In this document: in pieces, positions 11,963 through 24,193 of the stretch | How positions within the stretch are numbered: the first letter of the stretch is position 1 | Layout of the letters: every line of letters starts with the position of its first letter | Translations under genes and position numbers: made by a program | The notes under the pieces: model-generated | The model's input: only the letters and a program-made list of their open reading frames with translations | Database searches by the model: none | What the model was told of the DNA's origin: nothing | Origin: Cunninghamella blakesleeana | Taxonomy: Eukaryota > Mucoromycota > Mucoromycetes > Mucorales > Cunninghamellaceae | DNA: 64,000 nt | Assembly: GCA_017871115.1 (NCBI GenBank) | Contig: JAFCIZ010000004.1 | Coordinates: 406,001 to 470,000 of the forward strand | Reading direction: 5' to 3'

Positions 11963-13665
11963 TTATTCCAATTTTGGTTGAGGTTTCGATTTACCATGTC
12001 CAAAACCAAAAGCCGCGTTCATATCATCAGGGTCCATTCTATTTTAAAATAAGAATAAGAATATAAGCAACCAATGTATATATATATAATCAAAAGAATA
12101 AAAAATAAAGCATAAAAATATATTTTAAATTATTTTACTTACTCCCTAAATTCATAATGGCCTTCACCATCAAATCTTAAAAGGAATTCGTGATGACGGA
12201 CCAAGGATGTTCTAGCCAAATGAAGAAAAGTTTGATTTTAATTGGATGATCCAAGTAAATAAATTTCAATATAGCCATCATCATATCTTTTTTTATTTTT
12301 TATTTTGCTGACTATTATTATATCGTTACCTATGAGAAACCGTAAAGAGAGTAATACCAAGAGTTCTAGCATGTTCATACATAATAGCCTCTATATCTAC
12401 ACTAACAGCACTAGTACATTCATCAAGAATTGCCTATAATGAAGATACATACATAAATAAAGATGAATATAAATATAATAAATAATAATTAACGAATGTG
12501 ATTATAATTATAAATTAAACTTTACAAATTGAGGCTTATGGTAAAATAATCTAGCCATAGCAACACGTTGTTTTTCACCACCTGACAAGCTATTTAAATA
12601 GAATAAAATAAAGTTATTCGCCATTGCCCTAAAGGGAAAAAAAAACTACAATCTTATTTTTTTTTTTTTTATTTTTTCTTACACATCAGCCCAATCTTGA
12701 ACGGCGTCCCATCCACCTTCGCGTTCAACAAGATAAGATAAATGAACAGTTTCTAAAAGATCCATTAATTTTTCGTCGGTAAATCCCTTACTGCGTGCTT
12801 CATTTGCTGTATCTGGGTAAATGATTTGATCTCGGAAGGTACCTAATGGAAGATATGGTTTTTGAGGTACATAAAAAAGTTTACCAGCAGCAGGTTTTGT
12901 CAAAGTGCCACCTATTTATTAAAAAAAGACAAATAAAGGCTTATTAATATATATACATATATACGTTTATTTGTTTATTTGTTTATTTTATTTTCAGTTA
13001 TGTATTTTTAAGTTACCAAACAAAGGCCATAAATCACCAAGAATACGGAATAAAGAACTCTTACTAAAATTAATTTTTGAAAAACAAAGCAAGTGTAACG
13101 TTAATTTTTTAATTCTTTCCTTTGTTTTTCAAATCCTTCCTTTTTTTGTTTTTGTTTTGACATTACCCACAACCATTAGGTCCAGAAACTAAAGTATTCA
13201 TACCTTGATTCACTTTGAAAGATAATTCTTTGAGCTAAACAATAAAAAAATGCACATATTAATAAATAAACGTTTTTACCGCCAGTACTATTATACTTTT
13301 TTTTAAAAATACTAAAATAAAGTACTTACTAAGACATCATTATTAGGTGTAACAATTGGCACTTTATCAAAAATAATAACTCCATCTTTTACAATTAGTT
13401 TTCCGTTCATCTTGCTTGAATCCACCACTAAAGTAAAAAAAAAGTATATATTTATATATAATATTAATGAATAATATGTTGATTTGTATTTACATCTATA
13501 TAATAATAATAATTAACGATAATCACTTAATACTATTTACCTTGACTTTCTACAGTTTGGCTTTCGTCATTAGAGACCATGGATCGAGTGTATTTACCAT
13601 CACGAACATCACTTAAAACATCGAAAAGCTCAGCCACACGGTGCTACAGTTATTAAAAATTTATA

Positions 13666-13707
<42 letters not shown>

Positions 13708-14121
13708 AAGAATGATAAATACCAGTGGTTTGGCACTTTCTGTCTTTTTTTTTATAATTATTTTTTGTTCTTTATTACCGTATAACCAGCAAAACGAGTC
13801 AAATCTCTACCAGTAAGAATTAAGCGACCGACAGCTTGGGAAAGATTAATCAAATAACTTGCTGAAAAAAATAAATAAATAAAAATAAATAAAAGTAATC
13901 TTTGTTTTTTTATTTTATTTTATTTTATTTTATTTTATTTTATTTTATTTTATTTTATTTTAAAATTCAATTACAATTTCTAGAATAATCTTCCATAAGT
14001 TTTGTAGGATCATCATTAAGAGCACCCATATGCTTAGTAGCTATTATTTCAAATAAAATAAAAATAATAAAATAATAAATAAGAGATACAAGTTTTCATT
14101 TATTTCTTGTATTTTCAGCCA

Positions 14122-14159
<38 letters not shown>

Positions 14160-14417
14160 AATGACTTACCATAGCGAGGATCAAATACTGGTCTAGCAAG
14201 AAGGCTAAAATAATTTTTTTATGAAAATAAAAAATAAGCTTTTGATCTGAAAAAATTATATTTTAACTTTTATAATGCAAACCGACTTACTAGTAAGCAG
14301 TCATTGTAGCACAGTATTTTACAAGAACAGAGTCAAAAATACCATTTAAGAAACGAAGAGTATACACTTTTTTTTCATGATTAACAATCTATCATAGATA
14401 AAAAAAAACATTTTTTA

Positions 14418-14450
<33 letters not shown>

Positions 14451-15937
14451 GCTGTTATTATTAGTAATTGTTCACTTAGTTACCTTTTGGAAACTATTAT
14501 TTACACCTTCTTTTTCACGTTCTCCACCGCCGTAGAATGCAATTTCTTCGGAATGTGTGATGATACGAGACTATTTTTTAAAAAAGAATAAAAAAAAAAA
14601 AATGAGAATAAGAATAATTTTAATTAATAAACTGATGTGAAAATCACGACAATATATATATTATTTTCAAACTTACATGTGTAAATCTAAAATCACCTTC
14701 TAATTTTTGTTCAATAGCAGTATCTATTTAATATATATATAAGTATATATTATCAATTAATACCATATATATAATATATTTATTAATTAACTATTTATAC
14801 AGCTTACATTTGCCAAATGGAGGAGAGAAAGCACGTAACAATACACCTGACATGACGAAATAGGCGATCATAAAGAATGGTGCTTCATTACCACTAAATT
14901 ATATAATAATAATAATAATAATAATAAAACAAGGCAATATACATTAGTTTACCCAAAAAAAACTACTCTTTTTTTATATAAATTCTTTATAAAGATTTAC
15001 ATGGCTTCACCCAATTTATAAGCAAATAAGAAAATATCAACAACTGGTTTTGCAATATCAGAGTATAAATGAGACAAGTTTTCGGCAAACTTATCAATAT
15101 CTTGAGTTAATAATTGATCAGCATTTTGTAAACGATTATCTAAATTAGAGATCTTGTAAAAAGTAATATTATCCAAATATTGATTATGTGCGTGCTACAA
15201 AAGAAAGAAAGAATAAAAGGAAGAAAATTACATTTTATTAAAACCCTAACCAATTACCATATGATTTTATATACACAGTATGTATTAATTTTACCTTTGT
15301 TAATCTTTCGCGGAAACTTAAAGCCAGTGCACTAATAGTTAGTTTCAAAGAATTATTTACAATACTCATTGGCCACTAAAAGTTAAATAACGTCAATGAA
15401 TATATATATATATATATATATATGCCATTATTATCACTATCATTACTATCATATTATTATTATTGTTATTATTTAAAAAAATGTCTTTTTTTTACCATCA
15501 TTAATCCAAATTCGAAGATAACCTTGGCAATGAATGATTTTCTATTACGTGATACAATAGCTTTGACGACCGAACTATGTTATAAAGTACATATTAATAT
15601 TTCTATACATAAATACATTTATATATTATATTTTTTGTCTAAAACGGTTTGATAAAATGATTACCCATTAAATCCAGAAAACCTTTTTTAAAAGAGAAAT
15701 AAAAAAAAATAAAGTTAATAAAGCTACTGTATTACATAAGTATCTAAATAAAAAATCATGTACAGATAAATAATGTTTACCAGATATCTAACCAGGTACG
15801 AGCAATAAGAACTGAAGCTAATATGAAAAGTAAACCAGCTTCTTTGCTTAAAGGACCTACAATAATAATAATAATAATAAATTATATTAAATCCAAAAAA
15901 AAATAATACGGTGAATAAAACGCATAATATAAATTGT

Positions 15938-15986
<49 letters not shown>

Positions 15987-16231
15987 CCAGGAATACAGAT
16001 AGGTAATAAGCGGCGCATTTGTTCAATAAAAGTTGAGTTAACACCTACTTTTTGAGATTTCTTTCCACGTTTCTCCTTTGCGTTGGTCGTTTTTTGATGT
16101 TCTTTTGCTACTTTTTGACCGGAAGAAAGAACATGTTTACGAGCCTTATAGACGGCGAATAAAAGTGTAATAACTAAAAAACCCGAGAAAGATTTAGATC
16201 TATTAGCCAATAAAGATTGAATCTGTGCCAT
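11963..16231 (-). CDS. Peroxisomal ABC half-transporter, PMP70/ABCD3-like
   Basis: Twenty-two exons join perfectly in frame to 683 residues: 16231-15988, 15856-15781, 15682-15665, 15574-15496, 15375-15295, 15194-15001, 14893-14808, 14723-14677, 14570-14484, 14388-14291, 14204-14170, 14040-13975, 13861-13779, 13643-13541, 13427-13330, 13234-13167, 13063-13017, 12911-12683, 12589-12526, 12433-12330, 12211-12143 and 12038-11963. An N-terminal membrane domain carries the ABCD hallmark [14 protein letters not shown] [12 protein letters not shown]. The nucleotide-binding domain has Walker A GPNGCGKS (about 483-490), the signature LSGGE (581-585) and Walker B AILDE (602-606), followed by the switch histidine in FTVSHR. 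The C-terminal part is closest to PMP70 (ABCD3) in wording, for example [23 protein letters not shown]. Such half-transporters dimerise in the peroxisomal membrane and import fatty acyl-CoA. Exon 3 is only 18 nt. Confidence 0.95.
13911..13962. repeat. (TTTTA)n pentanucleotide repeat in an intron
   Basis: About ten near-perfect copies of TTTTA within intron 12 of the PMP70-like gene, just before the exon ending at 13975 (minus-strand orientation). Confidence 0.9.
15940..15985. repeat. (TA)n microsatellite in intron 1 of the PMP70-like gene
   Basis: An uninterrupted TA run of about 46 bp starts immediately inside the donor of intron 1. It is the longest of many TA runs in introns of this window, with others near 10687-10715, 13671-13701 and 14125-14153. 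Confidence 0.9.
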
Positions 16232-16578
16232 AGCCTATTATTACTATTATTTAAGAAAAATAAAAAAAGAAAAAGAAAAAATATGAAAAATAAAAGAGAT
16301 TTAATAGGAGTGGAGGAAGGAAAAAAAGAAAAGGAAAAAAAAGATGAGGGGTTAAAAAACTATCCAAAAAAAAAAGAGCGGCATTTTAAAATTGCTTTTT
16401 AAAAAAAAAAATTAATAATAAATATTTAACCAAAGATAAAATTATTTCCAGTACCTAAGAAACCGATATATATAGACAAAAATAGTATTCAAACTTTTAT
16501 TATAATTATGATTATTATTAAGAAGGAGAAAGAGAAAAAAAAAGGATTTAAAAAATTCAATACTACGTATATATTAAA
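16232..16578. other. Spacer, promoter of the PMP70-like gene
   Basis: 347 bp, A-rich on the plus strand (poly-purine 16255-16400). No frame with ordinary composition and no recognised motif. Confidence 0.5.
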
Positions 16579-18074
16579 TTATTTTTGTTGTTTAGTTTTT
16601 TTGCAAGTAGCTTTATGGCTCTTGAAATCAGATATTTGACAATCACGAGAACAATACCAAATAGCTTTACAACCACCACAACATAATAAAGGCTTACCAG
16701 CTTGATCTTTAAGGTGAGTAGCACCACAACTAGAACAATTCTTGGGGCTAGCAGGGTAAGGAGAATTAAGGATACCAGCCTTGATAAGTTGTTCAATCTT
16801 TTCATTATATTGTTTCTTTGGCATACTTGCTAAGATTAAACGACGAGCTTCTTCGGTGGTTTCATACACTTGAATGGCTTCACGTTTTATTTCATTCATA
16901 CCAACATGAGTACCATAAAGTTCCTTGAATCTTAATTCGGCGGCCTTGGCTTTATCATAATATTCTTTGGCTTCTTTAGATTTTTGTTTTTTTAAAAGAG
17001 ACATGGAATACAAAGCATTGATATTATCTGGGGTATCAGGATGACCACGTTCCAAGTACAATTCAAAATTCTTGATGGCAGTGTCATTATTCTTTAATGA
17101 CATATGTACTGATCCTAAAATACTATATGCTAAATAAAAGTCCTTATCTAACTCTAAACTCTTTTCCAAATCTTTAATACCAAGTCTATATATACATTGG
17201 TGATGATGATTAAATAATAATAATAATGAAAATTAGCTACATAAATATAATATAAAGTTTTAATAAGGAAAATATTTCCATTATATAACTTATGTAACAC
17301 TTACTCCAATTGGTTAGTTGAAAAATAGCATGAAGCACGAAGGAAATAAACACGAGCAGGTAAATCATTGTAAGAATCAATAGCTAAAGTAAGGGTAGTA
17401 ATACTATATATTAAAAAAAAAATATAAATATAAACATAAATATATAAAAATTAATATATCAAATTCTTTTTTTTGCATTTATTGAAAAAAAAAAAATGCA
17501 TATCAACCACCCTTTTTTTTCCCCTTTTATATATATTTGTACTTATTTATTTATCTTTTATTTTATTATTATTATTCCTTTACCAGTGTTCAAATTGCTT
17601 GCCTACCAATAAAATCCATGCAGAGAATAAAAGACTATATTTAACAAAGAAACCTTCTTTTTCTTCTTCAGGAATATTTTTTAATAAAACCTTTTCATAT
17701 TGTTGACCAAGGATAAGGACACGTTCAGACATAGGAGCAGACTTATCATCAATTAACCAAGCATCTACCATAGTTTCAGCTGATGTTTTAATATCTTCTT
17801 CATATTCGTCTAAAACAGAATCTTCTAAAGAACGAGGAATAGTCATACATAAATCATAACCTTTGCGGAATAAAGCCTTGGCTTCTTGATATTTTTTAAC
17901 ACCAGGATCAGTAGTTTCACCAGATTTACCGCGTGCTTCTAATAAGTCATAAGCAATAAATTGTTGACTACCTTCTAAATAACGATCAACGTATTCTTCA
18001 GCAGCTTCAACGGCCTTGTTTTCAGTGGTGGAAACTTGGTTTTCAATGGGTGCTGTAGCAGTAGTAGCAGACAT
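16579..18074 (-). CDS. TPR protein with C-terminal MYND zinc finger
   Basis: Three exons (18074-17584, 17403-17305, 17185-16579) give 398 residues. The N-terminal half is helical and acidic. From about residue 165 to 260 come TPR-like helices (DLPARVYFLRASCYFSTNQLE, then DFYLAYSILGSVHMSLKNNDTAIKNF). The last 50 residues hold a MYND finger: CSSC, then CGGC, YCSRDC, H and a final C, which is the C4-C2HC zinc ligand pattern. MYND fingers mediate protein contacts with proline-rich peptides. There is no SET domain, so this is not a SMYD-type methyltransferase. No specific orthologue is recognised. The start is supported by MSATTATAPIENQVSTTENK followed by ordinary coding sequence, with an AT-rich leader upstream. 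It lies 350 bp downstream of nothing co-directional and looks independently expressed. Confidence 0.85.
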
Positions 18075-19433
18075 ATTGGTTTGTTTGGCTTGTTTTTTTT
18101 AAAAAATAATAAAATGAGAGAAGAAAAAAATAGATGGAGAAAAGAAAAAGAAGAGTAGACGAAAAATAAAATTGAGCTTTTTAAAAATAAAAAATAATAA
18201 TAAAAATATCCCCTCCCTCTCCGTCCCGCCTTTATTTAATTTGATTAGGTTCAAATTAACCAATAAGCGTTCGCTGTGTATATAGTGCAACATAAGGTTT
18301 ATTTTTTTAATACATTTTTATTTAATATTTCTATTCTTTAAATTTTTTAATATATGCTTTGATATATATATATATATACTTATTTATGTCACCTGGTTAT
18401 AAAACATTTTAACTCACTTTAAATATTTTTTATATCTATAGAAATGGCGATGAGTGAGTAAAACTTTTTTATTTATTTATTTTTATTAAAAAATCGATAA
18501 TGCTTATAAAAATAAATAATTTTAACATTAATAAGTGATGATGCGCAACTAATAACTCATAAAAAAAGAAATAAGGAAGGAACAAATAGCATATCTTTGA
18601 GGGTTACCCTACCAAGTACATCCTACCTACCATAGTGTAATAATAGTCATGGCAAATCCTAATTTGATGCATGTACTAAAAAAAAAGAGAAAGCACTTTT
18701 ACATCCCGCCCTTTTTTTTAAAAAAATCATTTTTCTCCACTCTCTTATTTTTGGGACTTATTTTCTTTATTGCACTTTTTAATAAAAAAACGTGGGTAAT
18801 ATAGTGAAAAAATAGTCTTTTTGGCTAAAATATTGTATAGTATTCTGGTTTTAAAATAATACACTATATACATATATATAGGAAACCCTGTCAATGAATA
18901 GTTTTGTTATTAATATTCGTATAGGTAATAATAATGTAACCATTTTCGATGTCGCATAAATAATCTGTTCCAGTTTATATAGAGTTTACATTTATTTATT
19001 TTTTAGAAAAAAAAAGTAAAAGGTATTAGAAAAGAAAAAATTACAATCATCAAAAAAAGCTTCATTAAAAAAATTATGGGCGGTGATTTAAATTGATTTG
19101 TCTTTTTTATTTTTGTTTTTGCAACTTTTTTTTTCTTTCTTTTTCTCTCCAATTACACTTTTTTATTTTATTCCACATATTTTTTATTTTATTTCTATCT
19201 TGCATATAATGCATTCCTTTTGATTATATATTATATTCATCATTATTATTATTTTAATCAAATTTTTATATTATCATATTCATTTTTTTATTTTATTTAA
19301 TTACAAGAACATAAGAAAGACATATTCTTTTTTTTTTGTTACGTTATAAAAAAAAAAAAAAAAAAAAACTTTCATATAATCTTGTATTAGACTTATATAA
19401 ACATCATCAACGATCTTTTTATAATATTACATA
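18075..19433. other. Divergent intergenic region, 1.36 kb
   Basis: It separates the divergent MYND-protein gene (-) and BST1 (+), and so contains both promoters. No gene is seen. An A-run lies at about 19350-19368, close to the BST1 start. A diverged copy of a short dispersed motif set (18548-18616) is shared with 796-855. A T/pyrimidine-rich stretch at 19090-19330 leads into BST1. Confidence 0.5.
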
Positions 19434-22400
19434 ATGTCTGATAGACTTGATTCATCTGATATAAGTGAAAATGATAATATAGATAAATTAGCTTTAGATG
19501 GATTACATCATACAACAGAACATACAACTTCAAATAATAACAATAAAAACAATCATATCAATAACACAGCAACAATTACAACAATTACAGCTACAACTAT
19601 AACAGCAGCAGCAAAAGTAAATACAACAGCAACAACAGGTGCTATACCACACCTAACATCAATGGGGACACCTCATACTTTTAACAACAATAATAATATA
19701 CAAAAAGTTTATAAACATAATGAATATGAAACAAGTTTTACTACAAATGGAAGCGTTGCTTTTCCTTTAGCATCTTTACCTATACCTAAATGGTATCGAT
19801 TATCATCCTCGTGGATTTTTATTTTGATGTTTTCTATTTTAATCTCTCTTGGCACCTTACTCAGTATGATGGATTCTTTTACAAATTATCAAAAAGATAG
19901 TAATGGATGTAAAGACAGCTATATGCGACCATTATATATTAAACAAGATGAATTTGATAGTGAAATGACTCGATTTGCTGGAAAATATGCCTTATATTTA
20001 TATAGAGAAAAAGGTGTTGATCTTTCTGAACAGGTAAAAAAAAAAAACTTTTTTTAAAAAACTGATATTTATTATGTTACACAGATTTATACTCATTTGG
20101 GAAAGAAAATGGCTAATACTTTTTCATGTTTTTTTATTATTATATATATTTATTTATAGCCAACTGGTATACCTGTACTTTTTATACCTGGACATGCTGG
20201 CAGTTATAAACAAATTCGATCTATTGCAGCTGAATCGGCTTATTATTATTATCAACATTATGCAAGAAACATGGATTCTTGGGATCATGGCATGAGAAAT
20301 TTAGATTTTTTTACAGGTATTGATAAGAATATAAAATAAAAAATAAAATAAAATACTTCAAAAAAAATGTCGGCGTTAAAATCTAAAAATTTAATTTATT
20401 ATTATTATTATTATATATATATATATACATTTCCCTTAGTTGATTTTAATGAAGAATTTTCAGCATTACATGGACAATCTCTTTTAGAGCAAGCAGAATA
20501 TTTAAATGATGCAATTGATTATATACTAAAACTTTATCCTTCATCGCGTAAATGGGGTCCACCACAAAATAAACACTTACCAGACCCAACTTCTGTTATT
20601 ATTGTTGGTCATTCAATGGGTGGAGTAGTAGCTAGAACAATGTTAACTTTACATAATTATCAACCTGGAACAATAAACACTATACTTACATTATCAACCC
20701 CACATATTTTACCACCTGCTCCGTTTGATTGGAAAATTACACAAATCTATAAACAAATTCATCAATTTTGGAAAGTAGATTTTGACCATCGACAACAACA
20801 ACATCAACAATATCAACAAGTATCATCTGTTCAAAAAAAGGCAACATCGTCATCACCAACAGGAATTGAAAAATATACTTCAGGGGTATTAAAAGATGTT
20901 TCATTAATATCCATTGCTGGAGGAAATTTGGATGCTATTATATGCTCCGACACGGCTAATGTTGGCACTTTTTTACCGCGTAACCATGGATTCACCGTAT
21001 TTCCTACAGGCATTCCAAATGTGTGGACTGGAACAGATCATAATTCTATTTTGGCTTGTAATCAGATGGTAAAAGTAATATCAAAAACGTTATTAAACAT
21101 TGTGGATGCAAGGCGTGGTTCTCAAACAAAACCTTTGGATGAAAGAATGAAAGTGATGGAAAAGGCATTCTTATCTGGTCTAGAAGATAGAAGAGGAGAT
21201 GGGTCTGATTTAGAGTTAGGTAAATTAACTGAGGAAAAAAAAAAACCAAAATACAACATATATATATAATATACGGGGTAACATATATTAATTAACTTTA
21301 TATACTAATATTTATTTATTTATTTATATTAATTATTTAGATGAACTATCATACCATGATTTAAATCCAAATCAAAGTCAATTTTTATTACCTGGACAAA
21401 GATTGATTTTAGACAATGAAGATTATGGATCACAACGTATGATATTTTTACCAGTATATGAAGGAGCAGATGCATTTAGTATATTAACTAATCAAGTACT
21501 TGGAAAACATGAAGCTTTCGACTTATACTTGTGCAACAAATTGGAAAATCATATTAAAGGAACAACAAGGATGGGTTGTCGCTCAGTATCACCATCTATA
21601 TCTACGACAATTCCTGCTTCTACAACCTATGAAAAGGAAGCTCATAATGTAAGTACTTTTATGTTTGCAAGTATTACTTTTGAAGAAATGCATGATTATG
21701 AATTTTTATGTATAATCGATCGACGTAACGCTAGTCCAGGATTTCTCATCGCGGAACCATATGACTTTGACACAAATACAAGAATTATTGACAAGTCTAT
21801 CTTTGGTAAAGTTTTGTATCACCTTAAAAACAAATTATTAATATTAATTTATTCCAACTCACTTTTATTATTATTATTATTATTATCATTATTGTTTAGA
21901 TATAGCAATGAATGGTATACAATTAGATCTTAATTCTGCTTTATATTCAACAATTCGAATACCTTCAATAGACAGTTCTATGCTATCCTATCACATGAAT
22001 ATTCGTGCATCTCAATGTTCATCAACTCATTTTGCACCGTTATTACGTCAGTCTATTGCAACAATGCACGAGTCAAAATTTTTTGTCGATGTTGGCTATG
22101 AAAAGCAAAATATTGGTATTTCCGTTCATGGACGCACAGCTTTCTCACCACCTTCACCACCTATTCGATTACTTCATCATGTACAACATCAAAACAAACA
22201 ACGTTACTCACATCACCTCGAAGAAGAATTAAATGGATTAACTATTAATTTATGGATGGACCCATCATGTAACCAACCTGTAAAAATCGAAATTTTAATC
22301 GATTGGTATGGTAGTTTAGGACGTATTGGATTTCGCAATGGTGTTATGTTACCAACTTATGTTTTTATTGTTGTTATGATCGTTTGGGTGAATCAATTAA

Positions 22401-23087
22401 GATGCTATTTCAACACAGGTATTTATCCTCATTTTGGTCAAGGAATGGTCTATTGTTTGAGAACGGTATTTCCCCTTATTTCTGTACTATTGACATTAGC
22501 AACTATATATCAAGGATGGACAGATGATGAAGTATATCAGTTAATAGATAATGATCGACTCTTAGGGACATTGTTGAAACAATATGTAGCTGCTAATGAT
22601 GATACTTCAGGAATAAAACCTATGTCCATTGTATGGAATGATGTATTGAGTGGTCGAGTGGATCTCTTTTTTTGGTGGTTACCACTTTTTGGTTTAATTG
22701 TTAGTATTGGTGTTGTAATTATACTTTGGGTACTTTTATCAACTTTAATGCATATTAGTACTACAATACTATCTTTCTTTGTTGGTTATCATTATCACAC
22801 CAATCACCATCATCATCATCAAAAACAACAATGTTCAAATAACTATCAACAACTATTATGGTTTTTTCCAACCAATTTTAACTCAGAATCAGATAGACAA
22901 CGATTAGAAAGAAAAGTAATTACTACTTTTATATTATTCAGTTTAGTGGCAACTTGTATACCCTACCAATTCGTCTTCCTTGTTGCTTTATTGGTACTTA
23001 TTATCACTTGTATTAGAGCGTTATTAAAGTCAAAGTTTGCTGTAAGTATTATTTTTATTTTATTTTTTGAAAAATGAAAATCATATA

Positions 23088-23123
<36 letters not shown>

Positions 23124-23606
23124 TATTTGTAACATTAATTTTATTTTTATCTTTAGTCACCTAATCAAGAACTAAAAAAAAATAATAGATATTATTATTT
23201 ACAATCATTATTACTATTATTTGTCACGTTATTACCGTTTAATGCACCTATATTAGTAGTATGGATTCGAAATTTATCAGTACATTGGTTTGTACCTTTT
23301 TCCTCAGATCATAGTGTTCTTGCCATTGCACCTATTATGATATATGTTGAAATGCTAACCAATCAGAAAACAATATTACCAAGAATGACATTTCGTATTT
23401 GGCACTGGTCAACTTACATGCTGTTTTATATGATAGTCACCTATGCATTTTTATATGGGATTAGATATACGCATTCATTATACTTTTTATCGAATGGATT
23501 GATAGGATGGTTGCTTTTCTTACACTTTTGGCATTCTCCGTATGGTTGCCATGTTTACCACTATTTAATGGAACATTTTTATCCTTTCACAAAAAAGAAA
23601 TCATAG
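19434..23606 (+). CDS. BST1: GPI inositol-deacylase (BST1/PGAP1 family)
   Basis: Six exons (19434-20033, 20160-20316, 20440-21219, 21341-21805, 21900-23041, 23157-23606) join in frame to 1197 residues. This ER membrane lipase removes the inositol-linked acyl chain from newly made GPI anchors, which allows GPI-protein export. A membrane segment at about 127-145 (SSWIFILMFSILISLGTLLS) precedes the lumenal alpha/beta-hydrolase domain. That domain has GIPVLFIPGHAGSYKQIRS, and the nucleophile elbow GHSMGG puts the catalytic serine near S311. Several C-terminal hydrophobic segments follow, ending in WIRNLSVHWFVPFSSDHS, a typical Bst1 motif. The first 115 residues are Thr/Asn-rich and look poorly conserved. 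Length fits the family (about 1000-1150) plus this extension. All introns are short and AT-rich. Confidence 0.95.
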
Positions 23607-24193
23607 ATTAATAAGAACTAGAATAATATTAATACCTTTTCTTATATATATATATATTTATTTATTTATTTTACTAGTTACTGTTTTGATTTTATTATTA
23701 CTACTACTATTAATTACTTTTTTACTATTTATTATTACACTTTATTATTTTAATTACACGTACATATTTATTTATTTATTTATTTATTTATCTTAGCTAT
23801 ATTCTCATCTTTTAAAACTAATTTATTGTTCACTCTAAAACAGTTTTTTTGTTTTATATGTATTTAACTTTTATATTATCTTTATTTTATTTTTCCTCAC
23901 TTATCACTTATTTTTGTATTTGTATTATCTCCAATAAAATAAAAACCGCTTTTTCAATAGTAGAAGACGAATGCACACTTTTTTAACATATATATAATAA
24001 TTTTATGGCATTTTGTTATTATTTTTTATTATTATTTATTAAATCAATTAATAATATGCTTCTATATAAAAGTTTTATATGTATGTACAATAGATTCTTT
24101 TTCCTTTCATATATTTCAATTTTTTCTTCTATCTAATTTTTTTTTTTTTTGATATTTTTTTTGTTCATTCGTTTGTTAAATTAAATATTATAC
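23607..24193. other. Convergent 3' intergenic region
   Basis: It lies between the stop codons of BST1 (+) and the PPR gene (-). It is T-rich with ATTTATTT runs and probably holds both polyadenylation regions. No gene is seen. Confidence 0.6.
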
